Assembly: GCF_023100905.1 (NCBI RefSeq)
Contig: NZ_CP064686.1
Coordinates: 7,032,001-7,096,000 of the forward strand
Origin: Bradyrhizobium sp. 4
GTDB taxonomy: Bacteria; Pseudomonadota; Alphaproteobacteria; Rhizobiales; Xanthobacteraceae
DNA length: 64,000 nucleotides
Direction: 5' to 3'
Positions 36,144-45,214 of this stretch are shown here, piece after piece. The notes under the pieces were generated by a model. That model was given only the letters and a program-made list of their open reading frames with translations. It made no database searches and was not told the DNA's origin. Both the position numbers and the translations under genes were made by a program. Position 1 is the stretch's first letter, and every line of letters begins with the position of its first letter.

Positions 36144-37829
36144 ATGGAGCGCATCTGGCTTAAGCAATATCCGCCCGGCGTCCCCGCCGATATCGAGCCG
36201 ACGCAATATTCATCGCTGGTCGACCTTCTGGAGGAGAGCTTCGCCAAGTTCGCCGACCGCAAGGCGTTCATCTGCATGGACAAGTCGATCAGCTATCGCG
36301 ATCTCGACCAGATGTCGCTGGCGATGGCGTCCTACCTGCAAGGACGAGGCATGCAACGCGGCGCCCGCGTCGCGATCATGATGCCGAACGTGCTGCAATA
36401 TCCGGTCGCGACCGCGGCCGTGCTGCGCGCCGGTTTCGCCGTGGTCAATGTCAATCCGCTCTACACGCCACGCGAGCTCGAGCACCAGCTCAAGGATTCC
36501 GGCGCCGAAGCCATCATCGTGCTGGAGAATTTCGCCCACACCGTCGAGCAGGTGATCGCGAAGACGCAAGTCAAGCACGTCATCGTCGGCAGCATGGGCG
36601 ACCTGCTCGGCTTCAAGGGCGTGATCGTCAATCTGGTCGTTCGCCGCGTCAAGAAGATGGTGCCGGCGTGGTCGCTGCCAGGCGCGGTATCCTTCAACGA
36701 CGCGATCTCCGCCGGCCGCTCTCTGGCCTTCAACAAGCCGAAGCTGTCGCCCGGCGACGTCGCCTTCCTGCAATATACCGGCGGCACCACCGGCGTGTCC
36801 AAGGGTGCCACCCTGCTTCATCGCAACATCGTCGCCAATGTCCTGCAGAACGACGCCTGGCTGCAGCCGGCGATGGCCGCGCCGCCGCATGTCGATCAAC
36901 TCATGGTCGTCTGCGCGCTGCCGCTCTATCACATCTTCGCCCTGACGGCCTGCTACCTGCTCGCGGTGCGCGCCGGCGGCTGCAATCTCCTGATCCCCAA
37001 TCCGCGCGACATCCCGGGCTTCATCAAGGAATTGGCGAAGTACCAGGTCAACAACTTCCCGGCCGTGAACACGCTCTACAACGGCCTGATGCACCATCCC
37101 GACTTCAAGAAGCTCGACTTCTCCAAGCTGAAGATCTCGAACGGTGGCGGCATGGCGGTGCAGCGTCCGGTCGCCGAGCAGTGGAAGGCGATCACGGGCT
37201 GCTCCATCGCCGAAGGCTACGGCCTGTCGGAGACATCTCCGACGCTGACCTGCAACACCACGACCGATCCCGAGTTCAACGGCACCATCGGCATCCCCGT
37301 GCCCTCGACCTGGATCTCGATCCGCGACGACGACGGCAACGAGATGCCGCTCGGCCAGCCCGGCGAGATCTGCGCCAAAGGCCCGCAGGTGATGTCGGGC
37401 TACTGGAACAGGCCGGAGGAGACCGCCAAGGTGATGACTGCGGACGGCTATTTCCGCACCGGCGACATCGGCATCATGGACGAGAGGGGCTACACCAAGA
37501 TCGTCGACCGCAAGAAGGACATGATCCTGGTCTCCGGCTTCAACGTCTATCCGAACGAGATCGAGGAAGTGATCGCGAGCAACCCCGGGGTGCTCGAATG
37601 CGCCGTCATCGGCATTCCCGATTCCAAGTCGGGAGAGGCGGTGAAGGCGTTCGTGGTCAAGAAGGACCCGAACCTCACGGCGGAGGCCCTGGTCAAGTTC
37701 TGCCAGGAGCAGCTGACCGGCTACAAGGTGCCCAAGCACATCGAATTCCGTACCGATCTGCCGAAGACTAACGTCGGCAAGATCCTGCGCCGGCAGCTGC
37801 GCGACGAGAAGAAGGCGGAGGCGGCGTAA
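36144..37829 (+). CDS. Long-chain fatty-acid CoA ligase, FadD type
   Basis: About 561 residues. The ATG at 36144 (MERIWLKQYPPGVPADI) is chosen because GAGGGGAG ends 5 bases before it; an ATG at 36129 lies just upstream of that ribosome site. ANL motifs are LQYTGGTTGVSKGATLLH, EGYGLSETSPT, YFRTGDIGIMDERGY, DRKKDMILVSGFNVYPNEIE and the C-terminal TNVGKILRRQLR with catalytic Lys. It activates fatty acids for beta-oxidation or lipid synthesis. DUF924 follows 15 bases downstream. Confidence 0.92.
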   Translation: MERIWLKQYPPGVPADIEPTQYSSLVDLLEESFAKFADRKAFICMDKSISYRDLDQMSLAMASYLQGRGMQRGARVAIMMPNVLQYPVATAAVLRAGFAVVNVNPLYTPRELEHQLKDSGAEAIIVLENFAHTVEQVIAKTQVKHVIVGSMGDLLGFKGVIVNLVVRRVKKMVPAWSLPGAVSFNDAISAGRSLAFNKPKLSPGDVAFLQYTGGTTGVSKGATLLHRNIVANVLQNDAWLQPAMAAPPHVDQLMVVCALPLYHIFALTACYLLAVRAGGCNLLIPNPRDIPGFIKELAKYQVNNFPAVNTLYNGLMHHPDFKKLDFSKLKISNGGGMAVQRPVAEQWKAITGCSIAEGYGLSETSPTLTCNTTTDPEFNGTIGIPVPSTWISIRDDDGNEMPLGQPGEICAKGPQVMSGYWNRPEETAKVMTADGYFRTGDIGIMDERGYTKIVDRKKDMILVSGFNVYPNEIEEVIASNPGVLECAVIGIPDSKSGEAVKAFVVKKDPNLTAEALVKFCQEQLTGYKVPKHIEFRTDLPKTNVGKILRRQLRDEKKAEAA

Positions 37830-37844
37830 GCGCCTCTTTCGTTC

Positions 37845-38399
37845 ATGACCGACGACAGCAACATCAGTCCGGCCGGCATCCTCGCCTTCTGGCGCGAGGC
37901 CGGCCGCGATGCCTGGTACGAGCGCAATGACGCATTCGACGTTGAGGTCAGGCGCCGCTTTCTCGCGCTGTGGCAGAAGGCGGTCGCCGACGAGCTCTTG
38001 TCATGGGAGGCGACCGACGAGGGCGCACTCGCGCTCGTCATCGTGCTCGACCAGTTTCCGCGCAACATGTTTCGCGGCACGTCGCAGGCCTTTGCCAGCG
38101 ACGCTTTGGCGCGCGACGTCGCCCGCCGCGCCATTGCGCGGGGTGCAGATCAAAGGATCGACCCGATCCTGCTCGAATTCCTCTATTTGCCCTTCATGCA
38201 TTCCGAGCACCTGCCCGATCAATTGCACTGCGTCGCGCTGTTTCAAAACACCGACAATGCCGAAAACCTGAAATACGCGCGGGAGCACGCGGATATCATC
38301 CGGCGGTTTGGCCGCTTCCCCCACCGCAACCGTCTGCTCGGCCGCGACACCACGCCGGACGAGCAGGCCTTCCTCGACGGCGGCGGGTTCGCCGGCTGA
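37845..38399 (+). CDS. DUF924 family protein
   Basis: 184 residues. The DUF924 hallmark is VIVLDQFPRNMFRGTSQAFA with later FLYLPFMHSEHLPDQ and RFGRFPHRNRLLGRD. The family is a helical, TPR-like soluble protein of unknown function. Fifteen bases separate it from the FadD-type ligase, suggesting one transcript. Confidence 0.88.
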   Translation: MTDDSNISPAGILAFWREAGRDAWYERNDAFDVEVRRRFLALWQKAVADELLSWEATDEGALALVIVLDQFPRNMFRGTSQAFASDALARDVARRAIARGADQRIDPILLEFLYLPFMHSEHLPDQLHCVALFQNTDNAENLKYAREHADIIRRFGRFPHRNRLLGRDTTPDEQAFLDGGGFAG

Positions 38400-38516
38400 T
38401 GACATAAAGGTGAAGGTCCCGCCCTCACCGGCTCCGGGTCACTATCCGTGCCGGCAATATTGTGCAGGCCCGCCGCACGGTCTAAAAAGCGGGACCGATT
38501 TTCAGGGAGACTGACG

Positions 38517-39002
38517 ATGGCGATCCAGACTGGCGACAAGCTGCCCGAGGCGAAATTCCGCGTGATGACGGCGGAAGGCCCGCAGGTGAAGACCACCGAC
38601 GATATCTTCAAAGGCAAGAAAGTGGCGCTGTTCGCGGTGCCCGGCGCCTATACCGGCACCTGCCACAAGATGCATCTGCCGAGCATCTTCCTCAACGCCT
38701 ACGCCCTGAAGGACAAGGGCGTCGACACCATCGCCATCGTCTCCGTCAACGACGCCTTCGTCATGAACGCGTGGAAGCGCGACACCGACCAGCGCGACGA
38801 GGCCATCTTCCTGGCCGACGGCAATGCCGACTTCGCCAAGGCGATTGGCATGGAGCTCGACGCCTCCGGCAACGGTCTCGGCATTCGCTCCAAGCGCTAT
38901 TCGATGCTGGTCGAGGACGGCGTGGTCAAGAAGCTGAACCTCGAGGCGATGCCGGGCAAGGTCGAAGTGTCCGGCGGCGATACTCTGCTCGGGCAGCTGT
39001 AA
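38517..39002 (+). CDS. Peroxiredoxin, Prx5/AhpE-like 1-Cys type
   Basis: 161 residues with AGGGAGA ahead of the ATG at 38517. The peroxidatic cysteine is C49 in PGAYTGTCHKMHLP, the Prx5-type motif. No second cysteine is present, so reduction by glutathione/glutaredoxin or another external thiol is expected. It detoxifies hydroperoxides in the cytoplasm. A palindromic repeat follows, then the convergent rnhA operon. Confidence 0.92.
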   Translation: MAIQTGDKLPEAKFRVMTAEGPQVKTTDDIFKGKKVALFAVPGAYTGTCHKMHLPSIFLNAYALKDKGVDTIAIVSVNDAFVMNAWKRDTDQRDEAIFLADGNADFAKAIGMELDASGNGLGIRSKRYSMLVEDGVVKKLNLEAMPGKVEVSGGDTLLGQL

Positions 39003-39031
39003 GCGGCCACCGCTTCAGCCACAAACGACAC

Positions 39032-39136
39032 TGTCATGCCCCGCGAAAGCGGGGCATCCAGTATTCCAGAGACAGTTGTTGTTAAATCGAGAGGCCGCGG
39101 CGTACTGGATCGCCCGCCTTCGCGGGCGATGACAGT
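39032..39136. repeat. Palindromic intergenic repeat, family 1, copy A
   Basis: About 105 bases, bounded by CTGTCAT and ATGACAG. The first sub-hairpin is CCCCGCGAAAGCGGGG, then CCAGTATTCCAGAGAC, a central variable part, GGCGTACTGGAT and the second sub-hairpin CGCCCGCCTTCGCGGGCG. It lies between convergent prx and rnhA genes, so it may act as a terminator. Copies B (55689) and C (58224, reversed) share this plan. Confidence 0.85.
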
Positions 39137-39160
39137 TGAGACTGGAGCGCCGACCGCGCG

Positions 39161-39625
39161 CTACTCCGCCACCCGTGCCTGCAACCGCGCCTTCACAATC
39201 CCGTCGCGCGCGAGCTGATCGGCGCGTTCGTTCTCGGGATGCCCTGCATGGCCCTTGACCCAGTGCCAGCGCACGTCATGAGCCTTCAGCGCGGCATCGA
39301 GGCGCTGCCATAGCTCGACATTCTTCACCGGCTTCTTGTCGGCGGTGCGCCAGCCGTTGCGCTTCCAGCCGTGGATCCAGCCGGTGATGCCCTGACGGAC
39401 ATATTGGCTGTCGGTATAGAGATCGACGGTGCACGGCTTCTTCAGCGCTTCCAACGCGGAGATCGCCGCCATCAATTCCATCTGGTTGTTGGTGGTGTGG
39501 CGCTCACCACCGTTCAGTTCTTTTTCCTTGTCGCCGAACTTCAGGATCGCGCCCCAGCCGCCGGGCCCCGGATTTCCCGAGCAGGCGCCGTCGGTGTAGA
39601 TCGTGACAATCGGAAGCTCGCTCAC
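39161..39625 (-). CDS. rnhA: Ribonuclease HI
   Basis: 154 residues, the standard RNase HI length, from a GTG at 39625 that overlaps the thrB stop as GTGA. A much longer frame to 39910 is inside thrB and not used. Catalytic residues are D12 in IYTDGACSGNPG, E50 in NNQMELMAA, D72 in YTDSQYV and the D of NERADQLA, with the H of KGHAGHPEN. It degrades RNA in RNA-DNA hybrids. Last gene of ispH-thrB-rnhA. Confidence 0.95.
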   Translation of the reverse strand: MSELPIVTIYTDGACSGNPGPGGWGAILKFGDKEKELNGGERHTTNNQMELMAAISALEALKKPCTVDLYTDSQYVRQGITGWIHGWKRNGWRTADKKPVKNVELWQRLDAALKAHDVRWHWVKGHAGHPENERADQLARDGIVKARLQARVAE

Positions 39626-40605
39626 GCCATCAGCCCCGACGGCATCAGCCCGTAGTCGCGCACGCTGGAAACGCTCTGGTGGAAGCGCAGCTTGCGGACA
39701 TATTCCAACGGATCCTTCGGCTTGACCAGCGCGCCGGGCGGAACGTTGAGCCAGTCGACCAGCCGCGTCAGCAGGAAGCGGATCGCAGCTCCGCGCGCGA
39801 GCAGCGGCAGCGCTGCCTCTTCCGCCTCGGCCAGCTTTCGCACGCGGCCATAGGCATTGAGGAAGGCCCGCGCCTTGGTGACGTTGAAGGAATGATCCGG
39901 CTCGAAGCACCAGGCGTTGAGGCAGATCGCGACGTCATAGGCGAGCCAGTCATTGCAGGCGAAGGTGAAGTCGATGATCCCCGAGAGCTTGTCGCCGAGA
40001 AAGAAGACGTTGTCGTTGAAGAGGTCGGCGTGGATCACGCCTTCGGGCAGCTGCGTCGGCCAGACGCCACTCTCGAGGTAGTCGAGCTCGTGGCCCAGGA
40101 ACGCGCGCAGGCCGGGCTGCACCTCGTCGGCCCGCTGTGACGCGGCATCGAACAGCGGCCGCCAGCCCGGGACCGACAGCGCGTTCGCACGCCTGATCGC
40201 GAAATTCGCACCTGCCAGATGCATCCTGGCGAGCCCCTCGCCGACGCCGGCGCAATGGGCCGCGCTCGGCTTGCGCGGCCAGACGCCTTCGAGAAAGGTG
40301 ATGATGGCGGCGGGCCGGCCCGACAGCTCGCGCAACGCCTCGCCGTCCGTTCCCTTCACCGGCAGCGGGCAGTTGACGCCGTGCTCGGCCAGATGCGTCA
40401 TCAGCGCGAGGAAGAACGGCAGATCGTTCTTCGCCACGCGCTTCTCATAGAGCGTGAGGATGAACGACCCCTTGGTCGTATGCAGCAGGAAGTTGGAATT
40501 TTCGACGCCCTCGGCGATGCCCTTGTAGGAGAGCAACTCGCCGAGATCGTACTGGTTGAGGAAGTCCGCAAGCTCGTCGGCGGCAACGTCGGTGTAGACC
40601 GCCAT
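39622..40605 (-). CDS. thrB: Homoserine kinase, ThrB (aminoglycoside-phosphotransferase fold)
   Basis: 327 residues. The APH-fold catalytic loop GVIHADLFNDNVFFLGD and the metal motif IIDFTFACND are clear. The N-terminal MAVYTDVAADELADFLNQYD is typical of the alphaproteobacterial ThrB2-type homoserine kinase. It phosphorylates homoserine on the threonine route. Six bases downstream of ispH and overlapping rnhA, hence an operon. Confidence 0.93.
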   Translation of the reverse strand: MAVYTDVAADELADFLNQYDLGELLSYKGIAEGVENSNFLLHTTKGSFILTLYEKRVAKNDLPFFLALMTHLAEHGVNCPLPVKGTDGEALRELSGRPAAIITFLEGVWPRKPSAAHCAGVGEGLARMHLAGANFAIRRANALSVPGWRPLFDAASQRADEVQPGLRAFLGHELDYLESGVWPTQLPEGVIHADLFNDNVFFLGDKLSGIIDFTFACNDWLAYDVAICLNAWCFEPDHSFNVTKARAFLNAYGRVRKLAEAEEAALPLLARGAAIRFLLTRLVDWLNVPPGALVKPKDPLEYVRKLRFHQSVSSVRDYGLMPSGLMA

Positions 40606-40611
40606 GAAGAT

Positions 40612-41580
40612 CTACTCGGCGGCGGCTTCGGGGCGCACCTGACGCGGCAGCGGGAAGAATTCGTTTTCTTCCGCGGCCGAGACCGTCTCCACATGCAGCG
40701 TGAAGCGCTCGGCGAACGCGTCCATGATCTCCTCGACGATCACTTCCGGGGCCGAGGCGCCCGCGGTGATGCCGAGGCTGGTGATGTTCTCGAACCGCTT
40801 CCAGTCGATTTCGGTCGCGCGCTGCGCCAGCACGGCGATCGGGCAGCCCTCGCGCTCGGCGACCTCACGCAGGCGCTGCGAGTTCGACGAGTTCGGCGCG
40901 CCGACCACGATCAGGGCATCCACCACCGGCGCCACCTTCTTCACCGCGAGCTGGCGGTTGGTGGTGGCGTAGCAGATGTCTTCCTTGTGCGGCCCGTTGA
41001 TGTTCGGGAAGCGCTCCTTCAGCAGCGCCACGATCTCCGCGGTGTCGTCGATCGACAGCGTGGTCTGGGTCACGAAGGCGAGGTTGTTCGGGTCCTTCGG
41101 GGCGATGGTCTTCGCGTCCTCGGCGGTCTCGATCAGGGTCACGGCGCCGGTCGGGAGCTGGCCGAGCGTGCCCACCACCTCCGGATGATGGGAATGGCCG
41201 ATCAGGAAGATCTCGCGGCCGCGCTTGAAATGGATCGCGGCCTCGCGGTGCACCTTGGTGACCAGCGGGCAGGTCGCATCCAGCGAGAACAAATTGCGGG
41301 ACGTGGCGTCGGCCGGAACCGATTTCGGCACGCCATGGGCCGAGAACACCACCGGCGCGGTGGTGTTTTCCGGGATCTCGGCGAGTTCCTCGACGAAGAT
41401 CGCGCCCTTCTTCTTCAACCCATCGACGACGTATTTATTGTGCACAATCTCATGGCGAACATAGACGGGGGCACCGTATTTATCGAGCGCCCGTTCCACG
41501 GTGTCGATCGCCCGGACCACCCCGGCGCAGAAGCCACGGGGAGAACAAAGCACGATCTTGAGGTCTGGTTTTGCTGACAT
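40612..41580 (-). CDS. ispH: 4-hydroxy-3-methylbut-2-enyl diphosphate reductase, IspH
   Basis: About 322 residues from the ATG at 41580 (MSAKPDLKIV); eight extra residues from 41604 are possible. The three iron-sulfur cysteines are in RGFCAGV (C18), DATCPLVTKVH and DICYATTNRQ. IFSAHGV-like VVFSAHGVPKSV and TAGASAPE also match. It catalyses the last step of the MEP isoprenoid pathway. First gene of ispH-thrB-rnhA. In the upstream region TTGACA is readable on the minus strand at 41700-41705, without a good -10. Confidence 0.95.
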   Translation of the reverse strand: MSAKPDLKIVLCSPRGFCAGVVRAIDTVERALDKYGAPVYVRHEIVHNKYVVDGLKKKGAIFVEELAEIPENTTAPVVFSAHGVPKSVPADATSRNLFSLDATCPLVTKVHREAAIHFKRGREIFLIGHSHHPEVVGTLGQLPTGAVTLIETAEDAKTIAPKDPNNLAFVTQTTLSIDDTAEIVALLKERFPNINGPHKEDICYATTNRQLAVKKVAPVVDALIVVGAPNSSNSQRLREVAEREGCPIAVLAQRATEIDWKRFENITSLGITAGASAPEVIVEEIMDAFAERFTLHVETVSAAEENEFFPLPRQVRPEAAAE

Positions 41581-41727
41581 TGAGCGATCTCGGGACCGAA
41601 TCACCTCGCCAAATAGGCGGGAAGCGGTCGATGAATGAATAGGGGCTTGGGTACGGTCTTACAGCGACTTCAGAGGGAATTGGGCCCCCTTTCGGGCGCT
41701 GTCAAGGCACTATCTATAGCAGAACCA

Positions 41728-41757
41728 TTGCGTGGCTACCCCCTCCGGGCTTATATA
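41728..41757 (+). promoter_or_regulatory. Possible promoter of the trcR-like gene
   Basis: TTGCGT at 41728-41733 and TATATA at 41752-41757 with an 18-base spacer, about 78 bases upstream of the ATG at 41835. It is reasonable for a sigma-70-type site but is not unique by eye. Confidence 0.4.
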
Positions 41758-41834
41758 GCGCGAATTCCCAGTCATCGCTGATGACCACCGGTTTCGCCTC
41801 CAAAGGGGTGGGCGAAGCACAAAGGAGATTTGCC

Positions 41835-42530
41835 ATGAGCAACGCACCTCTGATGCCCAAGGCGACCGCCGTCTGGCTGCTCGACAACACCGCGCTGACC
41901 TTCGATCAGGTCGCCGATTTCACCAAAATGCACCCCCTCGAGGTGCGCGCGATCGCCGATGGCGACGCCGCCCAGGGCATCAAGGGCATGGATCCCCTCT
42001 CCAACGGCCAGCTGACCCGCGAGGAGATCGAGAAGGGCGAGAACAACCCGGACTACCGGCTCCGCCTCCAGGAGAGCAAGGTGGTGCTGCCGCCGCAGCC
42101 CAAGCGCAAGGGCCCGCGCTACACCCCGGTCTCGCGCCGCCACGAACGCCCAAGCGCCATCCTCTGGCTGCTGCGCAACCATGCCGAGCTCAAGGACGCC
42201 CAGATCATGCGCCTGGTCGGCACGACCAAGAGCACGATCGCCAGCGTCCGTGATCGCACCCACTGGAACACCTCCCAGCTGACGCCGATTGATCCCGTCA
42301 CCCTCGGCCTCTGCTCGCAGATCGAACTCGATTTCGAGGTCGCGCGCGCGGCCAAGGAAAAGCCGATCGACGCGGCCTATGGCGGTGCCACCCTGCTGCC
42401 GGCCTCAGAAACCACCAAGAAGGACGAGTACGAACCCGCGGAGAGGTCCAGCGACGATCTCAACGTCGATGCCGTGTTCGCCAAGCTGAAGACGCTCGGC
42501 GGCAAGAAGCAGGACCAGGAGGAGGAGTAA
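41835..42530 (+). CDS. trcR: Cell-cycle transcriptional regulator TrcR (DUF1013)
   Basis: 231 residues with AAAGGAG before the ATG. DUF1013/TrcR text is recognisable: MPKATAVWLLDNTALTFDQV, WLLRNHAELKDAQIMRLVGT and TKSTIASVRDRTHWN, an HTH-like centre. The family is confined to alphaproteobacteria and linked with cell-cycle gene control. The C-terminus is acidic (KKQDQEEE). It is divergent from ispH. Confidence 0.92.
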   Translation: MSNAPLMPKATAVWLLDNTALTFDQVADFTKMHPLEVRAIADGDAAQGIKGMDPLSNGQLTREEIEKGENNPDYRLRLQESKVVLPPQPKRKGPRYTPVSRRHERPSAILWLLRNHAELKDAQIMRLVGTTKSTIASVRDRTHWNTSQLTPIDPVTLGLCSQIELDFEVARAAKEKPIDAAYGGATLLPASETTKKDEYEPAERSSDDLNVDAVFAKLKTLGGKKQDQEEE

Positions 42531-42616
42531 TCCTTCGTCTTCAGTCGTCATCGAATGCAAGCGCGGCGGGGAAACCCGCCGCTTTCTTTGCGTGACGCAA
42601 GAAGCTTCAGCAACCG

Positions 42617-42698
42617 CGTCATTGCGAGCGCAGCGAAAAGCAATCCAGATTGTCTCGACGGAGAGATCCTGGATTGCTTCGCTGCGCTCGCAATGACG
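42617..42698. repeat. Palindromic intergenic repeat, family 2, copy A
   Basis: Arm 42617-42648 begins CGTCATTGCGAGCGCAGCGA and arm 42669-42698 ends CGCTGCGCTCGCAATGACG. They pair almost fully (two extra A in the first arm) around a 20-base loop. It lies between the convergent trcR and lipoprotein genes. An almost identical copy is at 58359-58439. Confidence 0.9.
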
Positions 42699-42717
42699 GA
42701 TAAGTGGAAAGCAGCCT

Positions 42718-42978
42718 TTACGGCCGGTCCGGATGGTTCAGCATGTATTCGCCGAGGTCGCGCTGGCGTCGGTCGGCGCGGGTGGTCGCGGCGCTGCGCT
42801 GGACGTCGCGGTCCTTGCGGCAGGCCACGTATTCGGGCGAGCCGGCCGCATAGCCGCGGCTCTGGCAGACCGCATCGTCATCGTCGCCGCCCATGGCCAC
42901 CGGCGTCTGGTAGCGCGCGGAGCAGGCGGAGAGAATGAGGCCCGCAAATGCAATCGCTAGAAACGGCTTCGAATTCAT
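42718..42978 (-). CDS. Small predicted lipoprotein
   Basis: 86 residues from the ATG at 42978 with AAGGG upstream. A lipobox is present, LILSAC (Cys20), after the leader MNSKPFLAIAFAG, so the mature protein should be lipid-anchored. It has one further Cys pair region (AVCQSRGYAAGSPEYVACRK) and ends DLGEYMLNHPDRP. Similar short lipoproteins are common in Bradyrhizobium; function unknown. The upstream region is occupied by a family 3 repeat. Confidence 0.82.
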   Translation of the reverse strand: MNSKPFLAIAFAGLILSACSARYQTPVAMGGDDDDAVCQSRGYAAGSPEYVACRKDRDVQRSAATTRADRRQRDLGEYMLNHPDRP

Positions 42979-42985
42979 GGCAGGC

Positions 42986-43105
42986 CCTTCATCCTCAGGG
43001 TGAGGAGCCCGCGCAGCGGGCGTCTCGAACCATGCAGGCCAAGCTGCAGCAGCGGGGCCTTTCATCCTTCGAGACGCGCGCGAGGCGCGCTCCTCAGGAT
43101 GAGGA
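42986..43105. repeat. Double inverted repeat element, family 3
   Basis: Two head-to-head units. TCATCCT (42989-42995), TGAGGAGC (43001-43008) and GTCTCGAA (43022-43029) in the first are mirrored by TTCGAGAC (43068-43075), GCTCCTCA (43089-43096) and AGGATGA (43096-43102) in the second. Each unit has its own inner GC hairpin. It fills the space from just upstream of the lipoprotein gene to near the prpE stop. Confidence 0.8.
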
Positions 43106-43147
43106 TTGAGCGGAAAAATGCGGCCTATTCAAGCCCCATTACAAACC

Positions 43148-45070
43148 TCACACCCGCCCCTTCAGCGCATCGCCGATCTCGTCCAGCACCTTGGGGTCCT
43201 CGATCGTCGCCGGCATGGTCCAGGCTTCACCATCTGCGATCTTCTTGATGGTGCCGCGCAAGATCTTTCCGGATCGCGTCTTGGGCAGGCGGCCGACGGT
43301 GATGGCGAGCTTGAACGCGGCAACGGGACCGAGCTTGTCGCGCACCAGCGCGACGATCTCCTTCTCGATCTCGGCCGGGGCCCGTTTCACACCCGCCTTG
43401 AGCACCAGGAAGCCGCAGGGCACCTCGCCCTTGATCGCGTCCTTGACGCCGAGCACCGCGCATTCGGCAACATCGGGATGCGAAGCCAGGATCTCCTCCA
43501 TGCCGCCGGTGGAGAGCCGATGGCCGGCGACGTTGATGATGTCGTCGGTGCGTCCCATGACGAAGACATAGCCGTCTTCGTCCTTGTAGCCGGCATCCGA
43601 CGTTTTGTAGTAGCCGGGGAATTCGGTGAGATAGGCTTCCTTGAAACGTTCGTCCTGATTCCAAAGCGTCGGCAGGCAGCCCGGCGGCATCGGCAGCTTG
43701 ATGACGATCGAGCCCATGGTGTTCGGGCCGACCGGCTTTGCCGCTTCGTCGACCACGTCGACCTGATAACCCGGCATCGGCACCGTCGGCGAGCCGTGCT
43801 TCACCGGCAGCTGGCCTAAGCCGACCGGATTGCCGGCGATGCACCAGCCGGTTTCGGTCTGCCACCAATGGTCGATCACAGGCACTTTCAACTGCTGCTC
43901 CGCCCATTCCACCGTTGGCGGATCGGCGCGCTCGCCAGCCAGGAACAGCGTACGGAAGGTCGAGAGGTCGTATTGCCGGATGAATTTTCCTTCCGGATCT
44001 TCTTTCCGGATCGCGCGGAATGCGGTCGGCGCAGTGAAGAAGGCGACAGCTTTGTGCTCGCTGATCACGCGCCAGAATGCGCCGGCATCGGGCGTGCCGA
44101 CCGGCTTGCCCTCATACATGATCGAGGTCGCGCCGTGCAGCAGCGGTCCGTAGACGATGTAGCTGTGGCCGACCACCCAGCCGATGTCGGAGCCGCACCA
44201 CCAGACCTCGCCCGGCTTGACGCCATAAAGGTTGAACATGGACCATTTCACCGCGACGAGATGGCCGCCATTGTCGCGCACGACGCCCTTGGGAATGCCG
44301 GTCGTGCCTGACGTATAGAGGATATAGAGCGGATCGGTGGCGGCGACGGGCACGCAAGGCGCCTTCTTGCCGTCGTTCATCGCCTTGCGGCGCAGGCCCG
44401 CCCAATCATAGTCGCGGCCGGGCGTCAGGGCGCAGACGAGCTGCGAACGTTGCAGCACGATGCAGGCCTTCGGCTTTGCGCCCGCAAGCCTGATCGCCTC
44501 GTCGAGCAGCGGCTTGTACTGCACGATCCGGCCGGGCTCGATGCCGCAGCTCGCCGACAGAATCAACTTTGGCTGCGCATCGTCGATGCGGGTGGCGAGC
44601 TCTTTCGCGGCAAAGCCGCCGAACACCACGGAGTGCACCGCGCCAATGCGCGCGCAGGCGAGCATCGCGACGACGGCCTCCGGGACCATCGGCATATAGA
44701 GGATGACGCGATCGCCCTTGGCGACACCAAAATCCTGCATGATGGCGGCGAGCGCCTGCACTTCGGCCAGCAGTTCCGCGTAGGTGAATTTGGTGACGTT
44801 ATTTGCCAGCGGCGAATCATGGATCAGCGCGATCTGGTCGGCGCGGCCGCGTTCGACATGGCGGTCGAGCGCGTTGTAGCAGGTATTGACGACACCACCG
44901 CCGAACCAGCGACCGTAGACGCCCTGCGAGGGATCGAAGATCTTTTTCGGCGACTCGATCCAGTCGATTTCCTTGGCCGCCTCGGCCCAAAAGCCCTCAG
45001 GTTCGGCCAGCGAGCGCGCATAAACCTCGTGATAGAGGCTCTTTCCGTCGACGTTTCCTCGGACGTTCAT
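43148..45070 (-). CDS. prpE: Propionate-CoA ligase, PrpE-type acyl-CoA synthetase
   Basis: 640 residues, Acs/PrpE size. Motifs are YTSGTTGIPKGVVRDNGGHL, VFGGFAAKELATRIDDAQPK, WWQTETGWCIAGNP and the C-terminal SGKILRGTIKKIADGE with acetylatable Lys. PrpE-like features are the FAAKELATRIDDA block and SCGIEPGRIVQYKPLLDEAI. It makes propionyl-CoA, and possibly acetyl-CoA, from the free acid and ATP. It stands alone. Acs cannot be fully excluded. Confidence 0.88.
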   Translation of the reverse strand: MNVRGNVDGKSLYHEVYARSLAEPEGFWAEAAKEIDWIESPKKIFDPSQGVYGRWFGGGVVNTCYNALDRHVERGRADQIALIHDSPLANNVTKFTYAELLAEVQALAAIMQDFGVAKGDRVILYMPMVPEAVVAMLACARIGAVHSVVFGGFAAKELATRIDDAQPKLILSASCGIEPGRIVQYKPLLDEAIRLAGAKPKACIVLQRSQLVCALTPGRDYDWAGLRRKAMNDGKKAPCVPVAATDPLYILYTSGTTGIPKGVVRDNGGHLVAVKWSMFNLYGVKPGEVWWCGSDIGWVVGHSYIVYGPLLHGATSIMYEGKPVGTPDAGAFWRVISEHKAVAFFTAPTAFRAIRKEDPEGKFIRQYDLSTFRTLFLAGERADPPTVEWAEQQLKVPVIDHWWQTETGWCIAGNPVGLGQLPVKHGSPTVPMPGYQVDVVDEAAKPVGPNTMGSIVIKLPMPPGCLPTLWNQDERFKEAYLTEFPGYYKTSDAGYKDEDGYVFVMGRTDDIINVAGHRLSTGGMEEILASHPDVAECAVLGVKDAIKGEVPCGFLVLKAGVKRAPAEIEKEIVALVRDKLGPVAAFKLAITVGRLPKTRSGKILRGTIKKIADGEAWTMPATIEDPKVLDEIGDALKGRV

Positions 45071-45214
45071 TCCCGCGCTCCCGTTCCCTTTATTCGCCTG
45101 GCCTTGACCTTGTGGAAGGACAAACGTCCCGCCATGACAGGGATCAAGTACCGGCCATGTTTGAGGGGTATTTTCCCGGGAACGGGCCGCGGTTCAAGCT
45201 GAAAAGAATAGTGC

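Noticed and set aside
36210..37739. 509-codon minus-strand frame opposite the FadD-type ligase
   Set aside because: Mirror frame of a clear ligase gene with no recognisable protein features.
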